Source: Heyndrickxia sporothermodurans (GTDB lineage Bacteria > Bacillota > Bacilli > Bacillales > Bacillaceae_C). Taken from it: DNA of 64,000 nt. Positions 1 to 8,705 of the stretch are shown piece after piece (position 1 is the first letter of the stretch; the number at the start of each line of letters is the position of its first letter). The translations under genes and the position numbers were made by a program. Below the pieces are notes generated by a model. The model worked only from the letters and a program-made list of their open reading frames with translations, ran no database searches and was not told the origin of the DNA. Where the stretch lies: assembly GCF_016785185.1 (NCBI RefSeq), contig NZ_JAEKDY010000001.1. The stretch is one strand, 5' to 3'.

Positions 1-330
1 TTGAATGGCCTTTGGTTGCTGAATGGACAACCCTTCTAACAACCAGCGAACCTCCTGTTGCGAAAGTTTACGTACTTCATTTTCATCTTTTGGCCATTGA
101 AGTTTTCCTCCATCTAGTCGCTTATAAAGCATGGCGAAACCATCGCCATCAAAATATAAACATTTATAACGGTCTTTACTCCAACCAGAGAAAAGGAAAA
201 TAGAATCTCCATATGGATCAAGTTCGAAAGAATCTTGAATTAGCGTTGCTAATCCATCAATTCCCTTCCTCATATCTGTTTTACCGCAAATAATATAAAT
301 GTTTTTTACACTGGTATAATCATGTTTCAT
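1..330 (-). CDS. tnpB: IS66 TnpB (Orf2), truncated by window edge
   Basis: IS66 family accessory protein TnpB, required with TnpA and TnpC for transposition of these elements. The 110 visible codons begin MKHDYTSVKNIYIICGKTDM and contain the family features: the CGKTDMRKGIDGLA block near residues 15-28, then the W-S-KDRYKCLYFDGDGF segment and YKRLDGGKLQWP. The start ATG overlaps the TGA stop of the upstream gene (ATGA), implying translational coupling. The C-terminal few residues and the following tnpC are beyond base 1. Identification is by motif recognition and is firm at family level. Confidence 0.9.
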   Translation of the reverse strand, partial: MKHDYTSVKNIYIICGKTDMRKGIDGLATLIQDSFELDPYGDSIFLFSGWSKDRYKCLYFDGDGFAMLYKRLDGGKLQWPKDENEVRKLSQQEVRWLLEGLSIQQPKAIQ

Positions 331-518
331 AGATTTTTCAACTCCCTCATGACCGTTTGGATGATGTGCTCATCTACGCCGTTGAAGAAGGAAATTTCAG
401 CAGCTTCAATTTTGATTGTGCAAAAGCTATTTGAAGGATCTTTCGAAGTTGTGGATGTTATAATATTTTTTTCTGGTTGTATTGAAACGGGGACGATTGT
501 TAGTTTTTGTTGTGACAT
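327..518 (-). CDS. tnpA: IS66 accessory protein TnpA (short form)
   Basis: A 63-residue protein preceded by a strong AGGAGG site and sharing an ATGA overlap with tnpB. Its second half (IKIEAAEISFFNGVDEHIIQ) resembles the C-terminal part of IS66 Orf1/TnpA proteins. The N-terminal helix-turn-helix half seen in longer IS66 TnpA proteins is absent. Because the ribosome binding site sits directly before this ATG and the IS terminus is only 83 bases away, the short form looks native and not truncated. Function as a DNA-binding accessory factor is inferred from the family. Confidence 0.75.
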   Translation of the reverse strand: MSQQKLTIVPVSIQPEKNIITSTTSKDPSNSFCTIKIEAAEISFFNGVDEHIIQTVMRELKNL

Positions 519-583
519 AGGAAAAGCACCTCCTTAATTGATACGATTATTGTACTAAGGGGTGCTGATCATTTATATGCGTT

Positions 584-601
584 GTTTGAATGGGGGCTTA
601 C
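584..601 (-). repeat. IS66 terminal inverted repeat
   Basis: On the minus strand the sequence reads GTAAGCCCCCATTCAAAC. IS66 elements characteristically begin GTAAG and produce 8-bp target duplications, so 602-609 (TGGTCAAC) is the predicted flanking duplication. The partner copy is outside the window, so this cannot be confirmed here. Confidence 0.6.
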
Positions 602-712
602 TGGTCAACTACCATTATACAAGATTTGGGGAGGTACTTCTTTTTTTATCTCTTAAACCCCTTGATACACAAGGGCTAAGAATTATGAAATTCATTCACA
701 TGCTATAATAAT

Positions 713-754
713 AAAACTCTCGCTTAAATATAATGTCGAGGGTTTTATTTTTTT
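713..754 (+). terminator. Rho-independent terminator upstream of ccpN
   Basis: A hairpin with arms AAAACTCTCG and CGAGGGTTTT (one G-T pair) is followed by a T-run. No plus-strand gene precedes it in the window. It probably terminated the gene displaced to the left by the IS66 insertion, glyS in B. subtilis order. Confidence 0.75.
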
Positions 755-842
755 GGATTTAGCAAAAATCTTTTCAATACTGTTAAATAGTATATAATAA
801 TTAAAGTATAAGTATAACTCTTTAACGATTTTTTTATGTTAG

Positions 843-1484
843 GTGGTGAAGAAAATAGAACTAAACAAAAGGCAGGAGACAATATTACAAATTGTTAAAG
901 ATAATGGTCCTATAACTGGTGAACATATTGCAGAAAAGTTAAATCTTACGAGGGCAACGTTAAGACCGGATTTAGCTATTTTAACGATGGCTGGATATTT
1001 GGATGCAAGGCCTAGAGTTGGTTATTTCTATACAGGAAAATCGAGTGCCCAGCTATTAACGGAAAGTTTAAAGAACATTTTTGTTAAAGACTATCAGTCG
1101 ATGCCGGTTGTGGTTAATGAAAACATATCGGTATATGATGCAATTGTTACGGTTTTTTTGGAGGATGTTGGTACACTATTTGTCGTTGACGAAAATCTTT
1201 TATTAGTTGGTGTCCTTTCCCGGAAAGATTTGTTACGGGCAAGTATCGGAAAGCAAGAACTCTCTTCTTTACCAGTGAATATTATAATGACAAGAATGCC
1301 GAATATTACGATGTGTAAAAAAGATGATTTACTAATCGATGTTGCAAAAAAATTAATTGAAAAACAAATCGATTCAATTCCGGTTGTAAAAGAAACGACA
1401 ACAAATGGTTATGAGGTAATTGGCAGAATAACGAAAACAAATATAACAAAAGCATTTGTAGCACTAGCAGATGAAGATTTATAG
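843..1484 (+). CDS. ccpN: Transcriptional repressor CcpN
   Basis: CcpN represses gluconeogenic genes (gapB, pckA) and a small RNA gene in B. subtilis during growth on glucose. The 213-residue protein has an N-terminal winged helix-turn-helix (about residues 8-60, including ITGEHIAEKLNLTRATLRPD) and two CBS domains (about 80-140 and 145-210) that sense nucleotides. The sequence closely follows the B. subtilis protein throughout. Two tandem GTG codons (843 and 846) can serve as start; the upstream site is weak (TTAGGTG). It sits 20 bases before yqfL, as in other Bacillus, forming a two-gene carbon-control operon. Confidence 0.93.
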   Translation: MVKKIELNKRQETILQIVKDNGPITGEHIAEKLNLTRATLRPDLAILTMAGYLDARPRVGYFYTGKSSAQLLTESLKNIFVKDYQSMPVVVNENISVYDAIVTVFLEDVGTLFVVDENLLLVGVLSRKDLLRASIGKQELSSLPVNIIMTRMPNITMCKKDDLLIDVAKKLIEKQIDSIPVVKETTTNGYEVIGRITKTNITKAFVALADEDL

Positions 1485-1504
1485 TAAAGGATGGTGACCT
1501 TTAA

Positions 1505-2305
1505 ATGACAAGACCAATTATATATGTTGTTTCCGATTCAGTTGGCGAAACAGCTGAATTAGTAACAAAGGCTGCCATTAGTCAATTTAATGGAAAAGAT
1601 GCAGAAATTAAACGTTTTCCATATGTAGAAGATTACCAGCATATTGATGAGGTAGTTTCATTGGCTAAGCTGAATCATGGAGTAATTATCCATACTTTAG
1701 TTAAGCCGCAAATGAGAGTATATTTAAAAAAACAGGCCTTAGATCAAAAAGTAAATGAAGTTGACATTATTGGTCCATTAATGGATAAATTCCAAGAATT
1801 GTATCATAAAGAACCGTTGTGTGAGCCAGGATTAGTTAGAAAATTGGATGATGATTATTTTAAAAAGGTTGAAGCGATTGAGTTTGCTGTAAAGTATGAT
1901 GATGGCCGAGATCCGAGAGGGATTCTTCGGGCAGATATCATTTTAGTCGGTGTTTCAAGAACATCAAAAACCCCGTTATCACAGTACCTCGCGCATAAAC
2001 GTTTTAAAGTGGCTAATGTACCTCTTGTTCCGGAAGTGGATCCACCCGAAGAACTTTTTAAAGTATCTCCTGAAAAATGCTTTGGACTCAAAATTAGCCC
2101 CGAAAAACTTAATTATATTCGAAAAGAACGACTACTAGCACTTGGCTTAAATGATGAAGCAAGTTATGCAAATATTAATCGTATTAAAACGGAGTTGAAT
2201 TATTTCGATTCAATTGTTTCAAAAATCGGATGTAATGTCATTGATGTAACAAATAAAGCGGTAGAAGAAACAGCGAATATCATTATTAATATGAAGCGAC
2301 TATAG
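1505..2305 (+). CDS. yqfL: Pyruvate, phosphate dikinase / PEP synthase regulatory protein
   Basis: DUF299 (PPSR/PDRP) family bifunctional kinase-pyrophosphorylase. Known members switch pyruvate phosphate dikinase or PEP synthase off with ADP and on with phosphate. The 266-residue protein starts TRPIIYVVSDSVGETAE and carries the P-loop GVSRTSKT at residues 149-156, both hallmarks of the family. Pairing with ccpN places it in control of gluconeogenesis; in B. subtilis the orthologue modulates CcpN activity. No dikinase target gene is visible in the window. A hairpin follows the stop. Confidence 0.92.
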   Translation: MTRPIIYVVSDSVGETAELVTKAAISQFNGKDAEIKRFPYVEDYQHIDEVVSLAKLNHGVIIHTLVKPQMRVYLKKQALDQKVNEVDIIGPLMDKFQELYHKEPLCEPGLVRKLDDDYFKKVEAIEFAVKYDDGRDPRGILRADIILVGVSRTSKTPLSQYLAHKRFKVANVPLVPEVDPPEELFKVSPEKCFGLKISPEKLNYIRKERLLALGLNDEASYANINRIKTELNYFDSIVSKIGCNVIDVTNKAVEETANIIINMKRL

Positions 2306-2311
2306 AATTAA

Positions 2312-2357
2312 GAGGATGTCTGATAAGTATTTCATTATGCTATTGGACATCCTCGTA
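2312..2357 (+). terminator. Terminator after yqfL
   Basis: Perfect 9-bp stem GAGGATGTC / GACATCCTC with a 25-base loop, followed by a short interrupted T-rich tract. From 2358 to the yqxD start (about 260 bases) the DNA is very AT-rich and holds no gene I can support. A TATAAT-like box at about 2450 may belong to the yqxD-dnaG-sigA promoter. Confidence 0.6.
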
Positions 2358-2620
2358 ATTTTATAGCGGTCTGAAGTAGTAATTTTTTGTTAAAATGAAA
2401 ATTAAAGATATAAGTAAAAATATATGGTCAAGAATGAGAAAATATACTATAATAAAAAATTGTGATAAAAATGTATTTAAAATAGGTTTAGAGTCATGGA
2501 TTAAGGAATAAACTAACTATTGGGATATGTCAAGTTTCTAAACCTAGAAAAATTCGACAAAAATAAAAAAATACAATCAGAGTTTGGAAAAGAAAGAAGG
2601 ATTCTGTGGAGTGATGTAGA

Positions 2621-3091
2621 ATAGTTACTAATACAGAAAGAAAAGGAACAACTATTTTTGTTGATGCGGATGCATGTCCAGTAAAACAAGAAATCATATC
2701 AGTAGCAATAAAATATAGTTTGCCTTATTTATTTATCGCTTCATATGCGCATAAATCAAATAAACATGATGAACGATGGATATATGTTGATCCAGACAAG
2801 GAATCAGCAGATCTTTATATTATGAATCATGTTAAAAAAAATGACATAGTTATCACACAAGATATTGGGCTTGCAAGTCTCGTGCTACCTAAGCGGGTAT
2901 TTGCTCTTTCTCCTAGAGGCAAGGAATATAAGGAAGAAGCAATCCAAACAGCACTTGACTTTCGGTATTTGGCTGCAAAAGCTAGACGTAGAGGGAAATA
3001 TGAAAAAGGACCAAAACCCTTTACAGAACATGATAGGCAATCCTTTATTAATAAATTTGAGGAGATTTTGTCGAATATTGTAGTAAAGTAG
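2621..3091 (+). CDS. yqxD: UPF0178 (DUF188) protein YqxD, non-canonical start
   Basis: A PIN-like-fold protein of unknown function, first gene of the dnaG-sigA operon as in B. subtilis. Family motifs are intact: IFVDADACPVKQEI near the N-terminus, ASYAHKSN, ITQDIGLASL and the C-terminal RRRGKYEKGPKPFT block. The open frame runs from a TGA at 2612 with no ATG, GTG or TTG before the conserved DADACP motif. The best placed codon is ATA at 2621, seven bases after GGAGTG (2608-2613). An ATG at 2614 is one base out of frame, so either a rare start codon is used or a single-base indel exists here. The coordinates are therefore provisional at the 5' end. Confidence 0.8.
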   Translation: MVTNTERKGTTIFVDADACPVKQEIISVAIKYSLPYLFIASYAHKSNKHDERWIYVDPDKESADLYIMNHVKKNDIVITQDIGLASLVLPKRVFALSPRGKEYKEEAIQTALDFRYLAAKARRRGKYEKGPKPFTEHDRQSFINKFEEILSNIVVK

Positions 3092-3120
3092 AAATATTAA
3101 ATTTAATTGGGGATGTTTTC

Positions 3121-4935
3121 GTGGTTGGAATTATTCCTGAGGATAAAATCAATGAAATACGTCAATCAATAGATATAGTAGATATTATCGGGGAATATGT
3201 ACATCTAAAAAAACAGGGCAGAAATTATTTTGGCCTATGTCCCTTCCATGGTGAAAATACTCCATCCTTTTCAGTTTCAACTGATAAGCAAATATACCAT
3301 TGCTTTGGCTGCGGTGCTGGTGGGAATGTTATTTCATTTTTAATGGATATTGATGGATTGAGTTTTCAAGAAGCTGTAATGAAGCTTGCAGAAAAAGGTA
3401 AGGTACATTTAGAACTTGAGAAAGGATTAAATGACCATACTTCTAAAACAAAAGACACTTCAGAAGAGAAACAAATGAAGGAAGCATATGAGCTTCTCCA
3501 AAAGTTTTACCATCATTTATTGGTAAATACTACTGAAGGTCAACATGCGTTAGAATATCTTCTTGGGCGTGGTTTTTCAAAAGACAGTATTGAAAAATTC
3601 CAAATTGGTTATTCCCTTCCAAGTTGGGATTTTACTGTGAAATGGTTAAACAAGCGTGGATTTCAATTACCTTTATTAGAAAAAGCTGGTCTCATAATAA
3701 AAAGAGAAAGCGATGAATCATATTTTGATCGTTTTCGAAATAGAATTATGTTTCCAATCCAAAATTCGAAAGGGGAAACGATAGCCTTTGCCGGTAGAGC
3801 TATTGAAAAAGAAGACCAACCTAAATATTTAAATAGTCCAGAAACAATCCTTTTTAATAAAAGTAATATTTTATACAACTATTACCGTGCGAAAGGATTT
3901 ATTAAAAAACAGCAGCAGGCCATTTTATTTGAAGGTTTCGCTGATGTTATATCTGCTGATACAGCTGAAATTTTTAATGGTATAGCTACGATGGGTACAT
4001 CTTTAACAGAACAGCACGTTCAGTTAATTAGAAGAATGACAGATTCTGTTACGATTTGTTATGATTCGGATTTTGCAGGTATTGAAGCAGCTTATAGAGC
4101 CGGGAAAATGCTCTCTGAGCAAAACTGTAATATTCGTATAGCAAGGATGCCCGAAGGATTAGACCCTGATGACTACATAAAAAAATACGGAGCCGAAAAG
4201 TTTCGTCAAGATGTAATAGGGGCAAGTCTAACGTTTATGTCCTTCAAAATGGAATATTTCCGTTTAGGAAAAAATCTTCAAAATGAAGGAGAAAAGCTAC
4301 AATATATAGAAAAGATTATAGAAGAAATTACAAATCTTGATAAAGCAGTAGAAAGAGATCATTACTTAAGGCAGTTGGCAGATGAATTTTCGATATCTTT
4401 AGATGCATTAAAACAACAACAGAAACAAATATTTTATGCAACTAAAAAAAATCGGCATCACCAAAAAGAGGTAAAGACGAAAAGATTTTATACTGAACAA
4501 AAAAATCGTTTATTTCCGGCTCATCATACTGCGGAAAGACGTTTACTTGCCCACATGCTGCAAGATGCTGATGTAGCATTTAAAATAAAAGAATTATTAA
4601 ATGGAATTATTCTATACTATGATGAACATCAAGCGATTCTGACCTATTTACTTGGTTTTTATGAGGAAGGAAATGAGCCTGATACGAGTAAGTTTTTACT
4701 CATTCTTCCTGATGAAAAATTGCGAGGAATCGTAACTGAACTTGAAATGATGCCGCTAAATAGCGAAGTTACTGATCGTGAAATTGAGGATTATGTATAT
4801 CAAGTGTTGAAACATCAAAAGATGTTAAAAATAAAGGAAAAAGAAAACTTGCAAAAGAAAGCAGAGCAAGAAAATGATAGGGAAAAGGCGTTGAGCCTTG
4901 CAGTTGAAATCTTACAACTCCGGAAATCCTTATAA
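3121..4935 (+). CDS. dnaG: DNA primase DnaG
   Basis: Makes RNA primers for replication and binds the DnaB-type helicase. The 604-residue protein has the N-terminal zinc finger (C40, H43, C61, C64 in CPFH and CFGC), the catalytic RNA polymerase core with FAGRAI, the Toprim acidic motifs EGFADV and DSDFAG in the 260-330 region, and a helical C-terminal helicase-binding domain after about residue 450. It starts at a GTG 29 bases after yqxD. Position between yqxD and sigA is the classical macromolecular synthesis operon. Confidence 0.97.
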   Translation: MVGIIPEDKINEIRQSIDIVDIIGEYVHLKKQGRNYFGLCPFHGENTPSFSVSTDKQIYHCFGCGAGGNVISFLMDIDGLSFQEAVMKLAEKGKVHLELEKGLNDHTSKTKDTSEEKQMKEAYELLQKFYHHLLVNTTEGQHALEYLLGRGFSKDSIEKFQIGYSLPSWDFTVKWLNKRGFQLPLLEKAGLIIKRESDESYFDRFRNRIMFPIQNSKGETIAFAGRAIEKEDQPKYLNSPETILFNKSNILYNYYRAKGFIKKQQQAILFEGFADVISADTAEIFNGIATMGTSLTEQHVQLIRRMTDSVTICYDSDFAGIEAAYRAGKMLSEQNCNIRIARMPEGLDPDDYIKKYGAEKFRQDVIGASLTFMSFKMEYFRLGKNLQNEGEKLQYIEKIIEEITNLDKAVERDHYLRQLADEFSISLDALKQQQKQIFYATKKNRHHQKEVKTKRFYTEQKNRLFPAHHTAERRLLAHMLQDADVAFKIKELLNGIILYYDEHQAILTYLLGFYEEGNEPDTSKFLLILPDEKLRGIVTELEMMPLNSEVTDREIEDYVYQVLKHQKMLKIKEKENLQKKAEQENDREKALSLAVEILQLRKSL

Positions 4936-4975
4936 ATTCTGTAGTTGGTTGAAATACTTGGAAGGAGGGGGACAA

Positions 4976-6109
4976 ATGGCTGAAAAATCAGCTCGTTCCA
5001 AAGAAATTGAATCCGAATTAACTCTTGATCAAGCTAAAGAGCAATTAGTTGAGCGTGGTAAAAAAAGAGGTATATTAACATATGAAATAATCTCAAGTAA
5101 ATTAGGTCATTTCGAATTAGATTCTGAGCAAATGGATGAATTTTATGAATATTTAGGTGACCAAGGGATTGAGATTACAGAAGAAAATGATGATGAAGAT
5201 GAGGATGCTCCAAACATTCATGAACTTGAGAAAGATGATGAAGAGTTTGATCTAAATGATTTAAGTGTTCCTCCAGGTGTAAAAATAAATGACCCGGTCC
5301 GAATGTACTTAAAGGAAATTGGCCGAGTAGACTTACTTTCTGCTGAAGAAGAGATCTCTCTTGCTAAACGTATTGAACAAGGCGATGAAGAAGCGAAAAG
5401 ACGACTTGCAGAAGCAAATTTACGTTTAGTAGTTAGTATTGCTAAAAGATACGTTGGGCGCGGTATGCTTTTCTTGGACCTAATTCAAGAAGGTAATATG
5501 GGACTAATTAAAGCAGTTGAAAAATTTGATTATGATAAAGGGTTTAAATTTAGTACGTATGCAACTTGGTGGATACGTCAAGCGATTACACGTGCGATTG
5601 CGGACCAAGCCCGTACGATTCGTATTCCGGTTCACATGGTTGAGACAATTAATAAATTAATTCGCGTTCAACGACAATTATTACAAGACTTAGGTCGTGA
5701 ACCATCTCCTGAAGAAATAGCAGAAGAAATGGATTTAACTCCGGAAAAGGTAAGAGAAATCTTAAAGATTGCTCAAGAGCCAGTTTCATTGGAGACTCCA
5801 ATAGGTGAAGAAGACGATTCCCATCTAGGTGATTTTATCGAAGATCAAGACGCAACTTCACCATCTGAACATGCTGCATATGAATTATTAAAAGAACAAT
5901 TAGAAGATGTTTTAGACACGTTAACTGATCGTGAAGAAAATGTTCTCCGACTTCGTTTTGGACTTGATGACGGCCGTACAAGAACCCTTGAAGAAGTAGG
6001 CAAGGTATTCGGTGTTACTCGAGAAAGAATACGTCAAATTGAAGCCAAAGCCCTACGCAAACTTCGTCATCCAAGCAGAAGTAAACGATTAAAGGATTTC
6101 TTAGAATAA
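4976..6109 (+). CDS. sigA: Housekeeping sigma factor SigA
   Basis: Primary sigma-70 factor directing RNA polymerase to vegetative promoters. The ATG at 4976 follows GAAGGAGGGGG and gives 377 residues starting MAEKSARSKE, close to the 371 of B. subtilis. Region 1.1 is acidic (EENDDEDEDA). Region 1.2 begins at DPVRMYLKEIG, region 2 has GNMGLIKAVEKFD and YATWWIRQAI for -10 recognition and melting, region 3 ends near EDQD, and region 4.2 has the helix-turn-helix GVTRERIRQIEAKALRKLRH. A terminator follows directly. Confidence 0.98.
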   Translation: MAEKSARSKEIESELTLDQAKEQLVERGKKRGILTYEIISSKLGHFELDSEQMDEFYEYLGDQGIEITEENDDEDEDAPNIHELEKDDEEFDLNDLSVPPGVKINDPVRMYLKEIGRVDLLSAEEEISLAKRIEQGDEEAKRRLAEANLRLVVSIAKRYVGRGMLFLDLIQEGNMGLIKAVEKFDYDKGFKFSTYATWWIRQAITRAIADQARTIRIPVHMVETINKLIRVQRQLLQDLGREPSPEEIAEEMDLTPEKVREILKIAQEPVSLETPIGEEDDSHLGDFIEDQDATSPSEHAAYELLKEQLEDVLDTLTDREENVLRLRFGLDDGRTRTLEEVGKVFGVTRERIRQIEAKALRKLRHPSRSKRLKDFLE

Positions 6110-6121
6110 TACTAAATTTGA

Positions 6122-6157
6122 AATAGTTTACTTCTTCGGAAGTAAGCTATTTTTTTG
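6122..6157 (+). terminator. Terminator after sigA
   Basis: Stem AATAGTTTACTTC / GAAGTAAGCTATT closed by a TTCG tetraloop and followed by a T-run. It ends the yqxD-dnaG-sigA operon. Confidence 0.85.
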
Positions 6158-6205
6158 AAAAGAAAAAAGGATATTTCACGCTTTTTGTCGAAAGTTTTTA
6201 ACAGG

Positions 6206-6760
6206 ATGTGTTGCATATTGGATTCTTCACGAAAAGAAGTAATAATTAATGAAATCATTTATTGGAAAAACCATAAAATGCTACCGGACCATTATTGCGA
6301 TTATTTACTTGCCTTGTATAGTGAAGGTGAGCTAAATAATGAAATAAGTGACGTTAACAAAAGAAAACATGGAGGAAAGTTTGGTATTTTTCTTTTCATC
6401 CTTTGTTTAATTGTCAGCGTATCATTATTTGTCATTTATTTTACTGAATTAGCTTTTATTTTGCAAACGATGATTTTGACAAGTTTTGTCGTTTTTTTAC
6501 TAATTTTAGGTTTTTATTATTCTAACAAAGAATTTTGGTATTCTATTTTTTATATTGGAGCTGCATTTTTATTTTTACTTTTATCTATCCATATTATTGA
6601 AAAGTTATTTAATAATAATTCATTAGCACTTTATATTACGCTTTTTTTTAATTGCTTTATTTGGTTACTAACGGGATGGCGGATGAAATTACTTTATTTT
6701 ATTATCTCTGGTGTATTAGGTATTTTAGTATTAATTATTTATCTTAATATAACAGGATAA
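6206..6760 (+). CDS. Conserved membrane protein of unknown function
   Basis: I do not recognise a named family with certainty. The protein (184 residues from the ATG at 6206) has a soluble N-terminal segment of about 60 residues with a pattern EIIYWKNHKMLPDHYCDYLL, then six or so hydrophobic spans with few loops, so it is an integral membrane protein. The same frame is open back to a TTG at 6155 and has a TTG at 6185 better spaced from AAAAAAGG, so the start is uncertain by up to 17 codons. It stands alone between sigA and the acyl-CoA dehydrogenase. Sequence is extremely AT-rich and Phe/Leu-rich. Confidence 0.7.
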   Translation: MCCILDSSRKEVIINEIIYWKNHKMLPDHYCDYLLALYSEGELNNEISDVNKRKHGGKFGIFLFILCLIVSVSLFVIYFTELAFILQTMILTSFVVFLLILGFYYSNKEFWYSIFYIGAAFLFLLLSIHIIEKLFNNNSLALYITLFFNCFIWLLTGWRMKLLYFIISGVLGILVLIIYLNITG

Positions 6761-6851
6761 TTTTTAAAGCTTTAAAAAGTTGAGAATATTCTTCTACTTA
6801 CATTATAATGTTAAATGAAAGCGGCTTCAAGAAAAAAGGGGGATATGTGCA

Positions 6852-7994
6852 ATGGATTTTAGTCTTACAGCAGAACAAGCAATGATCCGGCGAACAATTA
6901 AAGAGTTTGCCGCGGAAGAAGTTGAAAAAGGGGCATTGGAAAGAGATAGTAATAAAGAGTTCCCAAAGGAAATATTTAATAAATTATCGGATTTAGGGAT
7001 GATGGGTCTGCCATTTCCTGAAGAATATGGTGGAGCAGGTGCAGATACAATAAGTTTTGCCATTGTAGTCGAAGAATTAAGTAAAGCTTGCGGCTCAACA
7101 GGTATCACTTACTCTGCCCATATATCTTTAGGCGGGGCACCCATTAATATGTTTGGAACGAAGGCTCAAAAAGAGAAATACTTAGTTCCAATCTGTACAG
7201 GCGAATCACTCGGTGCCTTTGGGTTGACTGAACCAACTGCTGGATCAGATGCCGGCGGAACACAAACAACAGCAGTCGAGGACGGAGATAACTTTGTAAT
7301 TAATGGGAATAAGTGCTTTATTACGAATGCTAGCTATGCTAAATACTTAGCGTTAACTGCTGTTACCGGTATGGAAAACAATAAAAAAGAAATAAGCGCA
7401 ATCATTGTTCCAACTGATTCTGAAGGATTTTCAGTAATAAATAATTATGAAAAAATGGGGCTTCATGCTTCAAATACAACGGAATTAGTTTTGGAAGAGG
7501 TAAGAGTGCCAAAAGAAAATCTGTTAGGTGAACGAGGACAAGGATTTAAACAATTTTTGGCTACTTTAGACGGTGGAAGAATAGGGATTGGTGCGATGGC
7601 AGTTGGTATCGCACAAGCCGCTTATGAAAAAGCATTACAATATGCAAAAGAAAGAAAGCAATTTGGTCGTTCTCTATCACAATTTCAAGTAACACAATTT
7701 AAAATTGCCGATATGGCAATGAAAATTGAACTTGCAAGAAATATGGTTTATAAGGCTGCTTGGCTTAAAGATCAAGGCAAACCATTCTCTAAAGAAGCAG
7801 CAATGTGCAAACTCTATGCTTCAGAAATATGTATGGAAATAACGAACCAAGCTGTACAAATACATGGTGGGAACGGGTATATGAAAGATTATCATGTAGA
7901 GCGATTTATGAGGGATGCAAAACTTCTTGAAATTGGAGAGGGAACATCAGAAGTACAAAGAATGGTCATTTCACGTGAAGTTGGCTGCTATTAA
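6852..7994 (+). CDS. Acyl-CoA dehydrogenase
   Basis: FAD-dependent dehydrogenase that forms the alpha-beta double bond of acyl-CoA, passing electrons to electron-transfer flavoprotein. The 380-residue length and the family signatures are all present: GAFGLTEPTAGSDAGG (flavin and substrate binding, about 120-135), the CFITNASYA segment, RKQFGRSLSQFQ, and the C-terminal IHGGNGYM and GEGTSEVQRM, where the Glu before GTSE is the catalytic base position of short-chain and butyryl-type enzymes. Substrate chain length cannot be decided from sequence. It has its own GGGGG ribosome site and terminator, so it looks monocistronic. Confidence 0.9.
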   Translation: MDFSLTAEQAMIRRTIKEFAAEEVEKGALERDSNKEFPKEIFNKLSDLGMMGLPFPEEYGGAGADTISFAIVVEELSKACGSTGITYSAHISLGGAPINMFGTKAQKEKYLVPICTGESLGAFGLTEPTAGSDAGGTQTTAVEDGDNFVINGNKCFITNASYAKYLALTAVTGMENNKKEISAIIVPTDSEGFSVINNYEKMGLHASNTTELVLEEVRVPKENLLGERGQGFKQFLATLDGGRIGIGAMAVGIAQAAYEKALQYAKERKQFGRSLSQFQVTQFKIADMAMKIELARNMVYKAAWLKDQGKPFSKEAAMCKLYASEICMEITNQAVQIHGGNGYMKDYHVERFMRDAKLLEIGEGTSEVQRMVISREVGCY

Positions 7995-8070
7995 CAAAAT
8001 TATTTAGGGCTTCAATGAAAAAATATCTTTGGAAATAATATTTTTGCACATACTAAATAAGGAAAAAGTC

Positions 8071-8102
8071 AAAACTTCATCAAAATTTGATGGAGTTTTT
8101 GT
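8071..8102 (+). terminator. Terminator after acyl-CoA dehydrogenase
   Basis: Stem AAAACTTCATCA / TGATGGAGTTTTT with a short AAATT loop and a T-rich 3' arm. Confidence 0.7.
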
Positions 8103-8226
8103 CTAATTTCCGAAAAAATATGGAATCTTTCTCGTTAGGGCTTTCCCTCCCAATGTTTTTCGAGTAAAATAAAGTTGTTTGTATAATGTATTTATTTATT
8201 AGGTTTCTTACATAAGGAGGTATATC

Positions 8227-8592
8227 ATGAAACGTAATCCAGTAATACCTTATCTTTTGATTTGTGTATTGGGAATTGTGCTTGTTTTCTTTTTATCTGT
8301 TAAAGGATTAGGTGATGCGAAAGAAATCGCAAAAGAAAAAGAAAACGGGGGAAAAGAAAAGGTAACAGAAAAATTTGAACCAGAGGCTTTTGCAAAGCAA
8401 ACATGTATTGGTTGCCATGGTAACAACTTAGAAGGTGGAGCAGGTCCGAATTTACACGGTCTTGGAGCGAAACTTGGTAAAGACAAGGTGAAAGATGTTT
8501 TAGCAAACGGAACTTCCGGCGGTATGCCTGGTGGACTAGTTAAACCTGAAAATATTGATGCAATGGCAGATTGGCTTGTAAAGCTTAAATAA
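8227..8592 (+). CDS. cccA: Membrane-anchored cytochrome c550
   Basis: Small class I c-type cytochrome of the respiratory chain. The 121-residue protein has one N-terminal hydrophobic anchor (about residues 7-26), a charged Lys/Glu linker to about 50, and a C-terminal haem domain with CIGCH at 60-64 and the axial methionine in GGMPGG at about residue 100. Thus the haem domain faces the outside of the membrane. AAGGAGGT lies just before the ATG and a terminator follows. The cccA position near sigA is the same as in B. subtilis. Confidence 0.94.
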   Translation: MKRNPVIPYLLICVLGIVLVFFLSVKGLGDAKEIAKEKENGGKEKVTEKFEPEAFAKQTCIGCHGNNLEGGAGPNLHGLGAKLGKDKVKDVLANGTSGGMPGGLVKPENIDAMADWLVKLK

Positions 8593-8623
8593 TTATGTCA
8601 ATTGTTCAAGTTTGTTTATAAAA

Positions 8624-8657
8624 AGAGTTCTTTGCATTGTGCAAAGAGCTTTTTTTT
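8624..8657 (+). terminator. Terminator after cccA
   Basis: Hairpin AGAGTTCTTTGCA / TGCAAAGAGCT (the extra base forms a small bulge), followed by eight T. Confidence 0.8.
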
Positions 8658-8705
8658 GTATATTATATAAAGTAATTCAGTTAAATTAATGATTAAAGTG
8701 GTGAA

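Larger units (their letters stand above)
1..601 (-). mobile_element. IS66-family insertion sequence, left part only
   Basis: Two overlapping minus-strand genes typical of IS66 elements (accessory TnpA then TnpB) are followed, reading outwards, by a terminus that starts GTAAG at 601 on the minus strand, as IS66 ends do. The rest of the element, including the large DDE transposase TnpC and the other end, would lie left of base 1. By synteny with B. subtilis, where glyS precedes ccpN, the element has inserted between those two genes. Activity cannot be judged from this part. Confidence 0.85.

Noticed and set aside
12..203. Plus-strand open frames in the first 540 bases
   Set aside because: They are shadows of the minus-strand IS66 genes, without ribosome sites or recognisable proteins.
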